Position numbers and translations under genes: made by a program
Part shown: one piece after another, positions 10,373-22,855 of the stretch
Layout of the letters: every line of letters starts with the position of its first letter
Position numbering within the stretch: position 1 is the first letter of the stretch
Notes under the pieces: generated by a model
Seen by the model: only the letters and a program-made list of their open reading frames with translations
Told to the model about the DNA's origin: nothing
The model's database searches: none
Source of the DNA: Holothuria scabra
Taxonomy: Eukaryota > Echinodermata > Holothuroidea > Aspidochirotida > Holothuriidae
Assembly: GCA_037179385.1 (NCBI GenBank)
Contig: CM074181.1
Coordinates: 52,152,297-52,216,296 of the forward strand
Length of the DNA stretch: 64,000 nt
Direction: 5' to 3'

Positions 10373-11660
10373 AACAAGACGAACCTCTAGACGAGTTGCG
10401 GTGCCGACAAACCAAGTCGTCTTGTACTTTAAAGGTGATTTTATATTTTAGGGGGACAAAAACACCATTCCAAAAATACTTGTATTATGTTTTGCCCAAT
10501 AGCAGCTAAGTTTAGTTCCACACTTGTAATCCAGGAACATTGTTCATTCACTAGAAATGTGGTTGAGGTGGAACGTGGAACACACCAAAGAAATACTCGA
10601 TTGCCGGTATAATGAGGTGTGCTCATTTTGAACTCATAGTTGACAGTAAATCAGGAAAAGATGATACAGCAGTTGATTTAGAACTGTAGAAAGAGCAAAA
10701 CGTCACATCAGATAACATTTCAAACGTCGTTTACAAGCTGTTGCTTGTGCATTCAATATAAGGTATCCCTAATGTCCCGGCTCCTTAGTAACTCCTTGTA
10801 CAGCATGAGGGTTTCTGATAAAAGATGGTAAAGCGCCAAAGGCTCAAGACAGACCATTCGACCAAACAGGAGTTAGTCAAAATTGTATTTTAAGTAGTGC
10901 AGTTAATAAGGAAAAACATGCCATTTGTTTAGCTGTTAAGTGAATACAGGTGGGGTACACTGTTATGAAGTAATGTTGGAAACGATAATGAGTCTGTATA
11001 TACATGACAGTAACGTTGTAGTCACTTGGTTGAAGATGGATTTATGTTAATGAACAAAAGGAAAAAATCCAATGTTGAACATAAAGTATTTCTAAAGATT
11101 AATGGTTTTTAAGAAGTTCTGTACGCTCCGCACCAAGTTTACTCTCAGCTTACACAAAACTATAAGACAACTACTCTTACATCACTAAAATTTATTTCTG
11201 CCGCCCCTCCTCTTTTCTCGTATATTAACGTAACATCTCAAGCCCAGTCACAGAGAATGCGTTAGGATTTGCCCACAAAAAATCAAACACAAAAATCGTG
11301 TCATAAATATTTCTTTTGCTTGTTTTACGGAAAATATTGAAGATCTCAGTTTCACTGAAAAGATCCGGCTAAAATTTCGATTTCTATAAAGATAAATATA
11401 AAAACTCTGGTTGTTTAAGTAAAATTTAGGTTTTCTAATAAAAAATTGTTGTAAGTAACGTCATATAGGGGCCTAATAACAAGTTAACGAGAATCAAAAG
11501 AAATGTCGATATCTCAGATTTACCATAATCTTTACAAATGATGAAATAAAATGAAAAAAAAAAAAAAAACAGCAAAGTAAAAATTCCTTAGTCAGCGTTA
11601 CTTACACCTAAATTCTCTCAACATAAATGTTAATATGATGATATTTCACTCTAGCCTTAG
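10373..11660 (+). repeat. Palindrome left arm
   Basis: Runs from AACAAGACGAACCTCTAG to GATGATATTTCACTCTAGCC and pairs with 12765 back to 11766. About 280 bases near 11154-11430 have no partner in the right arm. Confidence 0.85.
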
Positions 11661-11765
11661 GCCTATTGTCACTGTTTCTGCAATTTATTTTAATCCCGCA
11701 CACATACGTCACTACTAACCCTTCGCCAGTAACTTCTTAGTTCAGTAATGTATAGACACTTGAAA

Positions 11766-12765
11766 GGCTAGTGTGAAATATCATCATATTAACATTTATG
11801 TTGAGAGAATGTAGGTGTAAGTAACGCTGACAAAGGAATTTTTACTTTGTTGTTTTATATTTTTTTTTATTTCATTTCATCATTTGTAAAGATTATGGTA
11901 AATCTGAGATATCGAAATTTCTTTTGATTCTCGTTAACTTGTTATTATATGATGTTACTTACAACAATTTTTTATTGGAAAAGCTGAGAGTAAACTTGGT
12001 GCGGAGAGTACAGAACTTCTTAAAAACCATTAATCTTTAGAAATTCTTTATGTTCGACATTGGAATTTTTTTCCTTTTGTTCATTAACATAAATCCATCT
12101 TCAACCAAGTGACTTCAACGTTACTGTCATGTACATACAGACTTATTATCGTTTCCAACATTACGTCATAACAGTGTACTCCACCTGTATTCACTAAACA
12201 GCTAAACAAATGGCATGTTTTTCCTTATTAACTGCACTACTTAAAATACAATTTTGACTAACTCCTGTTTGGTCGAATGGTCTGTCTTGAGCCTTTGGCG
12301 CTTTACCATCTTTTATCAGAAACCCTCATGCTGTATACAAGGAGTTACTAAGGAGCCGGGACATTAGGGATACCTTATATTGAATGCACAAGCAACAGCT
12401 TGTAAAGGACGTTTGAAATGTTATCTGATGTGACGTTTTGCTCTTTCTACAGTTCTAAATCAACTGCTGTATCATCTTTTCCTGATTTACTGTCAACTAT
12501 GAGTTCAAAATGAGCAAACCTCATTATACCGGCAATCGAGTATTTCTTTGGTGTGTTCCACGTTCCACCTCAACCACATTTCTAAAGTGAAGGAACAATG
12601 TTCCTGGATTACAAGTGTGGAACTAAACTTAGCTGCTATTGGGCAAAACATAATACAAGTATTTTTGGAATGATGTTTTTGTCCCCCTAAAATATAAAAT
12701 CACCTTTAAAGTACAAGACGACTTGGTTTGTCGGCACCGCAACTCGTCTAGAGGTTCGTCTTGTT
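11766..12765 (-). repeat. Palindrome right arm
   Basis: Reverse complement of the left arm, ending in CTCGTCTAGAGGTTCGTCTT. Where the left arm has the extra ~280 bases, this arm reads straight through AATTTTTTATTGGAAAAGCT, giving the shorter state. Confidence 0.85.
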
Positions 12766-12921
12766 GATTATATAAATTGAGTTTTTCTATACTCACCCTG
12801 AAGCAATAAACTGAGATTGTATCTGGATGAGGATGAATTTCAGACAATTGTGGGAGGGGCTTCACCAATAATAAGGTTAGGAGAATTGGTTCTGTTTGGG
12901 GTGAGAGAATTGGGCCTTTAA
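12766..12921 (-). mobile_element. MITE family A, copy 3, right half
   Basis: Continues the copy begun at 9960: TTTTTCTATACTCACC, GAAGCAATAAACTGAGATTG, GATGAGGATGAATTTCAGAC, AATTGTGGGAGGGGCTTCA, ending GTGAGAGAATTGGGCCTTTA. Confidence 0.8.
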
Positions 12922-13697
12922 ACCAATCGGTTACAAACTTGGATTGAAAACCCTTTCTAACTAGATCAAGAAGACAGTGAAGGACATTTACTGTCTCTTT
13001 CTCTTCATTTATGGTGATTATATGACGTCATCACAATAAGTAACCTTGTACTTTGTTGCAACTGTTATGTAAATACTTGTATCAAGTTTGTTCTGATAAA
13101 GCTGTCCTCATATTATTTATTTCGCTTTAAGACATACCAGCGTATTTGGCAGTGTGCGGAGCTCCCGGTTGTAAGAAATGGTCATCACAACGCATTCCAA
13201 ATAAACATGCAAAACAAGTTTCCATATCAATTCTTCCATATTGAGTGCAATTTAAAGGAAATTTGTTAGGAAACGCACAAAAGACAAACTTGTTGTGTTG
13301 GGGGAGGGGGGGGGGGGGGTCGGGTTTACTCGTACTCCTCCCCTTTGAGCTTTTTCCAAGTTTAGATGACCTATATTGAAATGGTGTTACCTTTGGAAAA
13401 CCTTTATAATCAGTACAAAATTTCCTTTTTCAAAAACAGGTCAAGTTTGTATGTGTTTAGTTTTAAAAAGCATAAAAAAACCTACTTGTATTTAATACAC
13501 GTTCATTGAACAGTTATCTTAATACAGGACTCAAAGCAGATTTGGCATCTATTTGAAACGGAATTTGAACTTGCAGCGTACGCACAAAGTACATTTGAAC
13601 AATGCATCTTTACCTAGACACAATTTAGCACGTTTTGTCCATTGGTCGTTAAATCCCGTTTTGCACCCAACCGACCCAGCAGACCGAATCAACTGTT
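12922..13697. other. No gene; poly-G run
   Basis: A G-rich run lies at about 13301-13319. No domain-bearing frame is present. Confidence 0.35.
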
Positions 13698-14234
13698 AAA
13701 GTGTACCTCAAGTAAAAAAAATCAAAACTATACATTAAACAGCATGCAAAATTCTTCTTACAGTCCAGCTTGCATCCTCATAGGATATTCTCAAATTGAG
13801 ATGTAAAAATGCTGAAGTTTATATATTCATTCAAATTAAAATGGTACAGTGCGCAAAATCTGTGATGTCATTGTTTTACTAACTCAAATTACAATCTTTG
13901 TGTTTTTGAAAGTTACTGTAACATGATGTGATAGACCTCCTACTCATATGAGGTGACGTAACTAATCAAGCCGTCTCTGTGCAAGCAAACAGGAAGTGTT
14001 CAAGGTCATGAAAATATTTTTAATTTTTAAGGGAAACAAAGCAGGCATTGTGAGTTGTACAACAAGAAAGTCAAAAATTAGTGGAATGTGGACTAATTTG
14101 TTTTAAGTGATAAATTTTCAACTTTTATATCTCTGCTCGAGATTGTACTATGAAAATAGGAGTTGGACTGTTAGAATTCATTTTTCATGCCGTAAAATAT
14201 ATATTTTAGTATTTTTTGACTTGAGGTACACTTT
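13698..14234 (+). mobile_element. MITE family C, copy 1 (537 bp)
   Basis: Terminal inverted repeats begin AAAGTGTACCTCAAGT and stay recognisable for about 80 bp through AACAGCATG and CAGTCCA motifs. The interior is noncoding, with a landmark GCAAGCAAACAGGAAGTGTT. Other copies or fragments are at 14383-14645, 31775-31860 and 43221-43279. Confidence 0.75.
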
Positions 14235-14382
14235 GCATTTGTAGCAGATTGGTGAAGATATCGAAGATATTTTCAATGTAAAATCACCACCCAGAAATGT
14301 ACAGTTAAAGAATAAACGGACCACCTAAATTCATGCTGTTTTGCGATGTCAAACTATCGCCCAGATTCACTGATGCTCACTT

Positions 14383-14645
14383 AAAGTGTACCTGAAGTCT
14401 TTTAAAGTATATATATTTTAGAGGTTGTAAAATGAATCTTATTCATCCAACTCCCATTGTCATTGCTTGTTCAAGTTTGATGGTATTAAATGTTGATATT
14501 TCCTCACTTAAAAATAAAAAGTGCATTGTGTAATAATTTTTGACTTTGTTGTTGTGCAACTCACATTACCTGCTTTGTTTTCCCTCTGGGATTAAAAATG
14601 TTGTTATGAAATTGAACGCTGTCTGTTTGCTTGCATATCATGTTG
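14383..14645 (-). mobile_element. MITE family C, copy 2 (partial)
   Basis: Begins AAAGTGTACCTGAAGT and, read on the minus strand, matches the right half of copy 1 (GCAAGCAAACAG, AAACAAAGCAGGTAATGTGA, AAAGTCAAAAATTA, GGGAGTTGGA). It stops near the GCTTGC landmark, so half the element is missing. Confidence 0.7.
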
Positions 14646-15109
14646 TACAAATAGGGCGATGTTAATTACACCAGCCCAGAAGAGTAAGAGTGCTTTAACA
14701 AATTGACACAATGGTGCGGTAGTTTTCAGAAGAAACAAAGAAATACTAAGACTGCAGTTTGAGTAGTACAACAGTGAAATCACAAATTGTTTTCCTTGAT
14801 TCTCATACAAAACTTTCAACTTTTGCTGACGTACTTTTCTCCCGTAGTTGTTATCATCAGATGTAAAGATCACTCAAGGAGAGCATGAGCTATCAGAAGC
14901 CGGTAAAGCCTGCGAAAATAAGAGCTTCATTATTATGGGTTGAAAAATTTCAAACAAATGACTTACCAGAATATTCAAGAATACTTTAAATCTGTATTGT
15001 CAATCTAGAACTGTAAATACCTTTCTCACGCAGGATTCTTAAGATCTATACCTTACATTAATAATTATTTCCCAGAAAGTGACCATTCTTACTTAAATTG
15101 TCCCAATTT
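14646..15109. other. No recognisable feature
   Basis: A minus-strand frame of 89 codons here has no recognisable domain and partly overlaps MITE-derived sequence. Confidence 0.3.
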
Positions 15110-15251
15110 AGGCGCGGATCCAAGAGGGGCCTCAGCCCTCCCCTTTTCGCCAGATCAACAATAAAACATACAGAAATCGGCACTGCAACTTCCTAACTTC
15201 GACGCTGTCTTTTAAATCAGACCCCTTTTTAGAATTTATGGATCCGCGCCT
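15110..15251. mobile_element. 142-bp MITE with AGGCGCGGATCC ends
   Basis: Left AGGCGCGGATCCAAGAGG pairs with right TGGATCCGCGCCT over about 13 bp. The inner sequence is short and noncoding. The small size and crisp G/C-rich ends fit a hAT-like or similar non-autonomous DNA transposon; the family is not assigned. Confidence 0.6.
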
Positions 15252-15304
15252 GCTATTATCCCGCACGTGTCTACACAATTCCCCAAATACCATTGAAGCG
15301 GCAG

Positions 15305-15338
15305 TATAACCAGGGAGGCCTACCACCTCCCTGGTATA
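15305..15338. repeat. Hairpin with AACCAGGGAGG arms
   Basis: TATAACCAGGGAGG pairs with CCTCCCTGGTATA around a six-base loop. A second hairpin with the same AACCAGGGA core is at 42665-42697, suggesting a shared origin. Confidence 0.6.
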
Positions 15339-15697
15339 ACTATGTACTTCGAAACAAGCTAATAAGTCCTAATGCTTTGTGAAAAGGAATCTTTACTCCT
15401 GACCAAGGAATATCAAAGCTAATGCCTATCTCACGCTTGTTCGACCCCTATCAGAGTATTCTTCTTCTGTCTGGGTTCTTAAAACTTCCTCCTTGGTTGA
15501 TGGTTAGTGTTTGTGTTTATGTCTGGCCGGTTTGAGTTTTCTGTTTGTTACTACGTGCCTGTTCCTACGAACGTTTTAAAAAGAAAAACACCTCCTCCTT
15601 TATTTATAAAATTGAGCAAATTCAATGAAGGGCTGCTAGATTTGTTTGTAATGATTACCCTGCCCACAACACAGTTTCTGAAATGTTCAATTAAGGC
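15339..15697. other. No gene supported
   Basis: Short frames on both strands without recognisable domains. Confidence 0.3.
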
Positions 15698-16136
15698 AGT
15701 GCCGTAGCTACAGGGGGCCGGGAGATTGCCCATTGGCTCTGAAAAATGAAAAGTTCGGAAATTTGCCAACAAAGACACCAGTCAACTACAGTGTGGTTTC
15801 ACAACTCTTCTTTCATGAAATTCCGAATTTTCCCCAATAAAAGCTTAATTTTTGTAATTACTTTTTTTAATTGCGTCTATCAAGTTGCAGTTCCTAATAA
15901 TGCAGTCACTTTTGCTCATAAATCAGTTTCGTAAACTTTTCCAAACTCTGAAAATGACAAAGTCAGCAGGTCATTATGTGAAATTGGCAATAAAATGCTG
16001 TTTTCATACATTTTCTTTCACCCGTTCACGAAATTCCAAATTTTCAAGAATATAAGCTCTTGACTTTTGAAAGTATCGGAAAGCCTCAATTCGTAGGTCT
16101 TAGATAACGTTGTGTAGCAACAACGATCTTTGGTGC
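15698..16136. repeat. Dispersed repeat R3, copy 1
   Basis: Starts at CAGTGCCGTAGCTACAGGGG, which resembles a hAT-type end. Its right part (16080-16136: AAGCCTCAATTCGTAGGTCT, ACAACGATCTTTGGT) matches 39055-39117. Repeated CACGAAATTCCAAATTT-like segments occur within. It is noncoding. Confidence 0.5.
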
Positions 16137-16796
16137 CATTACGAATGCAGATTCTTCAGTAATCCCCCACCTTTTCTAATAATACAGAAGTTGCGGACGA
16201 AGGTATGCCTACTTCAGGAATCTATAAACATTTTCGTGTTATTCTAAAATCGTCTCCACCTAACTAGCATAGGCCCAGTGTTTGTTCAAGTTAAGCTAGG
16301 CCGAGACTAAGCGACCCTGATAGAGTATGCATATTTTTGGTTCTCCAACCAAAACAATTGGCTTCAAATGATGCTAAATGTTGCACCAGTTTGCATCTGG
16401 GGGTACTAAAATATCAAAAATTTATCAAAGGGGAGGTGTGTCCTCCTTCCCCAGGTCGGCGATCAGAGCTTATGCAATTGGCCCCTTAAAATAAAATATC
16501 CTTGCAGAATTTCACACGAAACGATTCAACTTGCGAGATGGTTTAAAAACCTTAACTCACACTCATGAAGGAGGACAGGGAGAACAATTTGATTAAAAAT
16601 TTGGAAATGTATGTCGAGGGGCAACTGCAGCTAATAGGACTTAGCCAGAAGACTTTCTTGGTTGACTTGGTTTTTCTTAGCTTTTTTTTAAACTTATAAT
16701 AAAACACAGTTCGTAAGAAGGGAAGGTGAAGTCATCAACAATGTCAAGTACAACATTATCAAATTTAGAGGCATGGCTTTTTTCTTACTTTACCTT
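16137..16796. other. No recognisable feature
   Basis: No ORF of interest and no repeat I could pair. Confidence 0.3.
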
Positions 16797-16870
16797 TGGT
16801 TAGGTTAGGTTAGATGGAGTTTTACGATCCAGTTTCTAACCAAAAGTCGATCCGGCCAACACTTTTTGTT
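16797..16870 (-). mobile_element. 5'-truncated copy of the tRNA-Glu SINE body
   Basis: GGTTAGGTTAGGTTAGATGG at the tail end, then GAGTTTTACGATCCAGTTTC and AAGTCGATCCGGCCAAC, correspond to 6771-6843 of the full SINE. The tRNA head is absent, as expected for a truncated retroposed copy. Confidence 0.55.
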
Positions 16871-19800
16871 AGCGACGCCAGGCGTTTATAATATCTTTGC
16901 GCCAGGCGTTGAAGCGCGCCCTCTTTCCGTAGCTTATATGATCAGCCCTATTTTGCTGTCGAGGGGCCGATTTCTTGAGACTGGTCAAACGGCAGTTTTG
17001 CGACACATCTGTTTGAATAAGCCCGTGAGCGACGTGTCCTTGTGCTCTTCTTGAGTTTATTGAAATTTACAGCGGATTTTCGGCATATTTGTCAAATGTA
17101 GACATTGTCTTCAGTACCGTACCTGAGTAAGTTGTGCTTGGATTTAATTGTTATAAAAGTCGTTTACATAACTAAATTGAAATATACATCGATATTTCGA
17201 GACACCGTTATGTGGTCATAGTTTCAGATATCATATTTGTGTTCGTATTTCAGCTCGGTAAGGGGCAGATAGTTTTCGTTATCGAATTCCGCTCTAATGT
17301 TGCAATATAAAACTCGTGGATTTTATGTGATGAATGCAATGTAAACCCATGATGTTATTCATTACTTTGTAGTCCGATTGAACGAATAGCTTGGGGAGGA
17401 TTTGGATAATCTGAAGGTTATGACATGCATTGTATTTCAAAACGAACGTATTGGTAACATATATGCTCGTTAAGTATTAAGGAGTCTTCCATCTGAGATA
17501 ATTTACGATCTAAGCTTAACCTAGTCTAAGGTAGGGGTCACGCTGGTCCAACCTTTACGATATGCATATTCATGAGAAACCAAGGCAGAGTAGTTTAGTC
17601 AGCGGCGAAACTTTTGGTGACCTATCGACCCTTCGAGTGGTCAAGAAGAAGGAAAAGGTGATAAGAGCTATAGTGCTAGCTTATGCAGCCCAATTTAGTT
17701 GGGAAGTTTGTTATTTCTGTAATTGACATATTTGTGTTACAGGGTGTGAGTGGGAGGACTAGATGCAGTGAAAGGAAAATGCAGAGAACTGTTTGAGGCT
17801 CAGAGCGGCCACATTCACGTAAGCCCGACAGTTTAATTATATAACTTCTGTTATGATTTAAGGAGAGATGAATTTAGTGCACTTGAAGGGCATACCGTGC
17901 CATCCTCATTGTATCGTGAGTAGTGGCTTTTGACTAGCCAATCTCTGTAACTTTATTTCCCTAGTCACCAGTAAATTTGTAAGTTTGACTTTTGTTATAA
18001 CGATTGACATATGAAACTTGCAGATCGCGAATAAATGTTAGATACATGTTTTTTGCCAGAGAGGATGACATGACAAAAGTTGAAATGTTTGTTAAAGAAT
18101 TTTCACCTTGGTTTTCATTTACTTTTACCCGTATATATTAACTTTACTCATATTTAGCCAACGAAAAAAAAAGAGCAGAACGAATTGAGAAAGATACAGT
18201 TTGGAATAAATAAAGAGAATTGGTTCAAATGATGATAGACTGTTATTCGTTATTTTTCGCGTGTCTGGTGCCGTGACGGCGCATTACCCTCGTAATTTAT
18301 TCCGGTTCCGAGCCCAAGAGTGGTAACACCTTTTTCCAGTTGAGAGAGCATTACAACTTTTGGTTTACTTGAATTTACTAATTTACTGTTAATTTCAATC
18401 TGTTGCAACATTATGCGAATCAACTTGTAGCTCACGATCATTTTCAGCAAGTACATTAGCATCATCAGCATAAAGGTGGCGGAAAAGGCTTAAAAACAGT
18501 TTTAAAATTTCTAAAAACATCATTATTACTTAAGTAGCATTTCCCAGACTCCGAGAGCGTAGTAAATCTTTGTTAGTACTTTGTATATAGTACCGAGGTA
18601 ATGCCGATGATGTATTATGTATGTTGTTTTACAATGTAATGTAATGAGAATTGTATAGTGTTGAAGTTATGAGGATAATGTCCACCATCGCATCATTTAA
18701 CTCGTTACACCAATGTGTACAGTACTTTTTATGAGCATGACACATCCCGAACATGGGTCAGGAGCCATATTCAGCTCTTGTTAAGTGCTTTTCAGGGTTA
18801 ATCCAAATATATACGGGTATCTGCTAAGGACTTTTCAACTTATCTGCGCATGAAGAACTTTAAAAAGTATGTCATTCCAAAACCAGCATAAAAAACGAGA
18901 AAGCTCAGCCAACCATAGGATGACCCTGGATAAAAAATGAGAATCATTCAATAGTCAGCTACTGCTAGAAACTGAAAACCTGTCATTAATACAAAGTTTA
19001 AGGGCGGGCTGAACATCCTAGCCAAAGTGATCGACAAAAGTCTGAACAGGTTCGTGAAAACTTCTGTAATCATTTTTTTTTATTATAAAACTTTTGTATT
19101 AATTTTCTGTTTGTTGGATTCACTGCGCAACAGGTAAGTTAACCGGATCGTGAAAGATAGATCTTAATTTTATTAGTAGACGTCATATTACAAACCCAAA
19201 CCGAGTGTGAAAAAAATTGTCATGAGCAGCTGGTGAACACTCCTAGCTCGAGTTAATTGCACCCAGAATGCAGTATACATTTCACGATACTGAAACGTCG
19301 TTCTAAGTGATTTTTCATTCCATTCAGGGTGAAGTTTACTCTTGGTTCGAGTGATCCTTCAGTACACTTCTTGGGAGTGGTTTTAACTCTTCTGTGTTAA
19401 GAGTGTACAGGAATGAACTGGGTCTATAGAGTGTTTAACTGACGTCACATGTCCCAACCATTTCTTGATTACCGGGAAAAACTGTAGTGTAGTACGAACA
19501 GGAGTCTGAGAAGCAGCTGGCGACCAATGTGATGATGACTGTTGATTTGTGCCTGCATATTAGTGGGTGTGGATAACCAATTCTGACGTCACGTAAAATA
19601 TTTTATCAGGCTTTCAGAATTAGGTTACTCTCTACGCATTGTCGACGAACGTTGGTGGGTCCCAAAAGGGTTGCGTTGTATGGTACTCTATTTGGGATCA
19701 TCTTTTTCCGAACATTTCCTATATAGAGGTTTTGCAATTATGTCACGGATCGGTCAGGTAGAGGACAAACATGCCAAATTGCCGAGTACATATGGCTTTG

Positions 19801-20562
19801 TGCTGAACGCACTGCAAAGTGAACGTGTTGTGGTATGTGCGGTGTGTTCACATTCAAGAAGCAAGCGTGTCGAGTGTGGCTTACGTAGTAACATGCAGGA
19901 AGATGCAACAGCCTGTTACATGTAAGCCGACATGACGCTGGGGAGTGTTATGACATCACATGGAAAGCCTTTATATCAAGCATCATTAAGCCGAACGTTG
20001 GTTACAGATTAAGCTCACATAGATAAATATTACAGTAGGTGACGTTGGTTGAAGTAACGTATGGAAGGTACCACTTTCACCATTAAGAAGGCGGTTAGAT
20101 TTGTAACACCTTGGTGTCTTCGTAAAGCGTTATGAATATTTCAAAGAGTGTGTTGAAGCTACGCAGACTAGCAACTTGGAAATGCATTCTCCCCCACTTG
20201 AAGTTGCGTAGTAAACTGTCCTGTTTCATGATTGACATTTAAGAGACGTGTGACAACATGTTTTTTCTCACACGTGAAATGTATTGAAGAGAAATGCAAA
20301 GGAATTTGAGAGATTTAGCTGTTGCCTTGAAGTAAGTTTGGAATGACTGCACTTTGAGATGCTAAGTGTCATGTGCATGATGAAAAAATAAGTAGCAAGA
20401 ATCATAATAATATAAAGCTTAATTAAAATAAAATTGAAAATAGGACGCTCAAATACATCCATGGTACTGAGATTTGAAATGGACTGCGTGGTCATGTGAT
20501 CATGTTAAGCTCATCTATTCCTTCCTTCAATGGATACATATATGTGGAATTGGTCATGTACA
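16871..20562. other. 3.7 kb without a supportable gene
   Basis: Several frames of 60-84 codons exist (for example 19671-19925 plus, 18250-18471 minus). None shows a recognisable domain, signal peptide with splice donor, or good acceptor. No repeat structure was found here. Unrecognised exons or host regulatory DNA remain possible. Confidence 0.3.
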
Positions 20563-20718
20563 TTTAAGGGCTAATCACTTCAGACTACAGATTTTGTAGT
20601 AAATCCGCAGAAATTTTGTATTGGCACAGCACTAATTGATTAACATCTAGTTTAAAAAATGCAGAGTGCCGAAGCCCATATAACAGGGGGCTTACATTTG
20701 CTGAGAGTGTTTTGGGTA
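20563..20718 (-). mobile_element. MITE family A, copy 4 left half (split by another family member)
   Basis: Minus orientation landmarks (ATTTAAGGGCTAATCACTTC, AAAATGCAGAGTGCC, CTGAGAGTGTTTTG). It breaks off just after GAGAGTGTTTTG and appears to resume at 21050. Confidence 0.65.
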
Positions 20719-20743
20719 CTTATTAGGATATGGTATCCTCACC

Positions 20744-21049
20744 CTTAGAGGCCCAATTCCCTCCCCCGAAACAGTACCAATTCTCACTTAACCCCACCAA
20801 CCCCTACCCCCACAATTGTCTGAGATTCATCCTCATCCAGACACAATCTCTGTTTATTTTGCTTCAGGTGAGTATAGAAAAGCTAAATGTGCATAATCAA
20901 AACACTCTCTGTGCATGTCATTCTGTGTAATGTCAGGTTTGGTACTCTACTTCGTTTTAATTAGCAGTCAATTAAAAAGCTGGGCCAATTGAGAGTTTCT
21001 GTTACCCCCTACAAGAAGTGTAGTTTGGGGTGAGAGGATTGACCCTTAA
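20744..21049 (+). mobile_element. MITE family A, copy 5 (inserted in copy 4)
   Basis: A nearly complete plus-strand member running from GGCCCAATTCCCTCCCCCGA through CACAATTGTCTGAGATTCAT, TATTTTGCTTCAGGTGAGTA and CAAGAAGTGTAGTTTGGGGT to GAGAGGATTGACCCTTAAA. Opposite-orientation halves of another copy flank it on both sides. Confidence 0.75.
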
Positions 21050-21161
21050 AGCAACGGGATGAGATTGTGTATGGATGCAGATGAATGCAAATAGTTTTAG
21101 GAAGGGCTCAAGTAAGTAGGATATGAGAACTGGAACTGTGTGGGGAGAGGGGATTAAGCTT
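21050..21161 (-). mobile_element. MITE family A, copy 4 right half
   Basis: GATGAGATTGTGTATGGATG, AGTTTTAGGAAGGGCTCAAG, GGGGAGAGGGGATTAAGCTT. This is the outer half expected for the copy that starts at 20563. Confidence 0.6.
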
Positions 21162-21259
21162 TTAACCACCTAATATATTTTATAAGGCAAGAAATTGATT
21201 GCAGCTGTACAGAGAGTATATACATTACTATAAATAATTTTAAGCCACCCGAAATCTGC

Positions 21260-21620
21260 TTAAAGGTAGTGTGAAATGTCATCAAAATGACTTGACTTCA
21301 CTTAGCAGTTATGGAGTGAACATTTTCAAGGGAAAATCCGTTGAATTTATTTCAATATCTTTTACGGTTTGCAAGATATACTTCTTCAAAGTTCGAATGT
21401 ATTTCTCGAGCAACTTGTTGCTTGTGCAAAACTAATGATATGGAGTGTTGCAAAATGCTGACATTTCTTTTGTTAACTCTATATTAATTATCTCTTTATT
21501 ACTCATCAGATAGTTATGGTTTGAATATTGAGCTCATTTTTATCAATGATTATGCGCAGATCAAAAGTTGCATTGAAGGTTGATCAACTTTTGATTTTTA
21601 TGTTTGATGTATATTATATA
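21260..21620 (+). mobile_element. MITE family B, copy 1 (left part)
   Basis: Begins TTAAAGGTAGTGTGAAATGT and matches 24793 onward through GAAAATCCGTT, CTTCAAAGTTCGAA, GATATGGAGTGTTGC, ACATTTCTTTTGTTA and ATTACTCATCAG. The right terminus is not found; the sequence passes into a TA-rich stretch near 21608. Confidence 0.7.
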
Positions 21621-22810
<1,190 letters not shown>

Positions 22811-22846
<36 letters not shown>

Positions 22847-22855
22847 ATATATGTT
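22811..22855. repeat. (TA)n microsatellite, interrupted
   Basis: About 43 bases of TA units with one interruption near 22831, directly at the truncated 5' side of the Penelope fragment. Confidence 0.95.

Larger units (their letters stand above)
10111..12765. mobile_element. 2.65-kb insertion dominated by a giant palindrome
   Basis: The segment interrupts a MITE-A copy whose halves lie directly outside it. It opens with a 34-bp hairpin (AGTTGCGGTG arms, 10111-10144), then 230 bp of single-copy sequence, then a long inverted repeat: left arm 10373-11660, right arm 11766-12765, spacer about 105 bp. The arms agree with only scattered mismatches, apart from about 280 extra bases in the left arm (11154-11430). 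AGTTGCGGTGCC also occurs inside both arms. No protein is encoded. It behaves like a foldback or non-autonomous DNA element of unknown class; an inverted duplication is the alternative. Confidence 0.8.

Noticed and set aside
16272..17590. Possible element bounded by AAGCTAGGCC/TATGCATAT-like segments at both ends
   Set aside because: The segments are in direct rather than inverted orientation and match too weakly to support an element.
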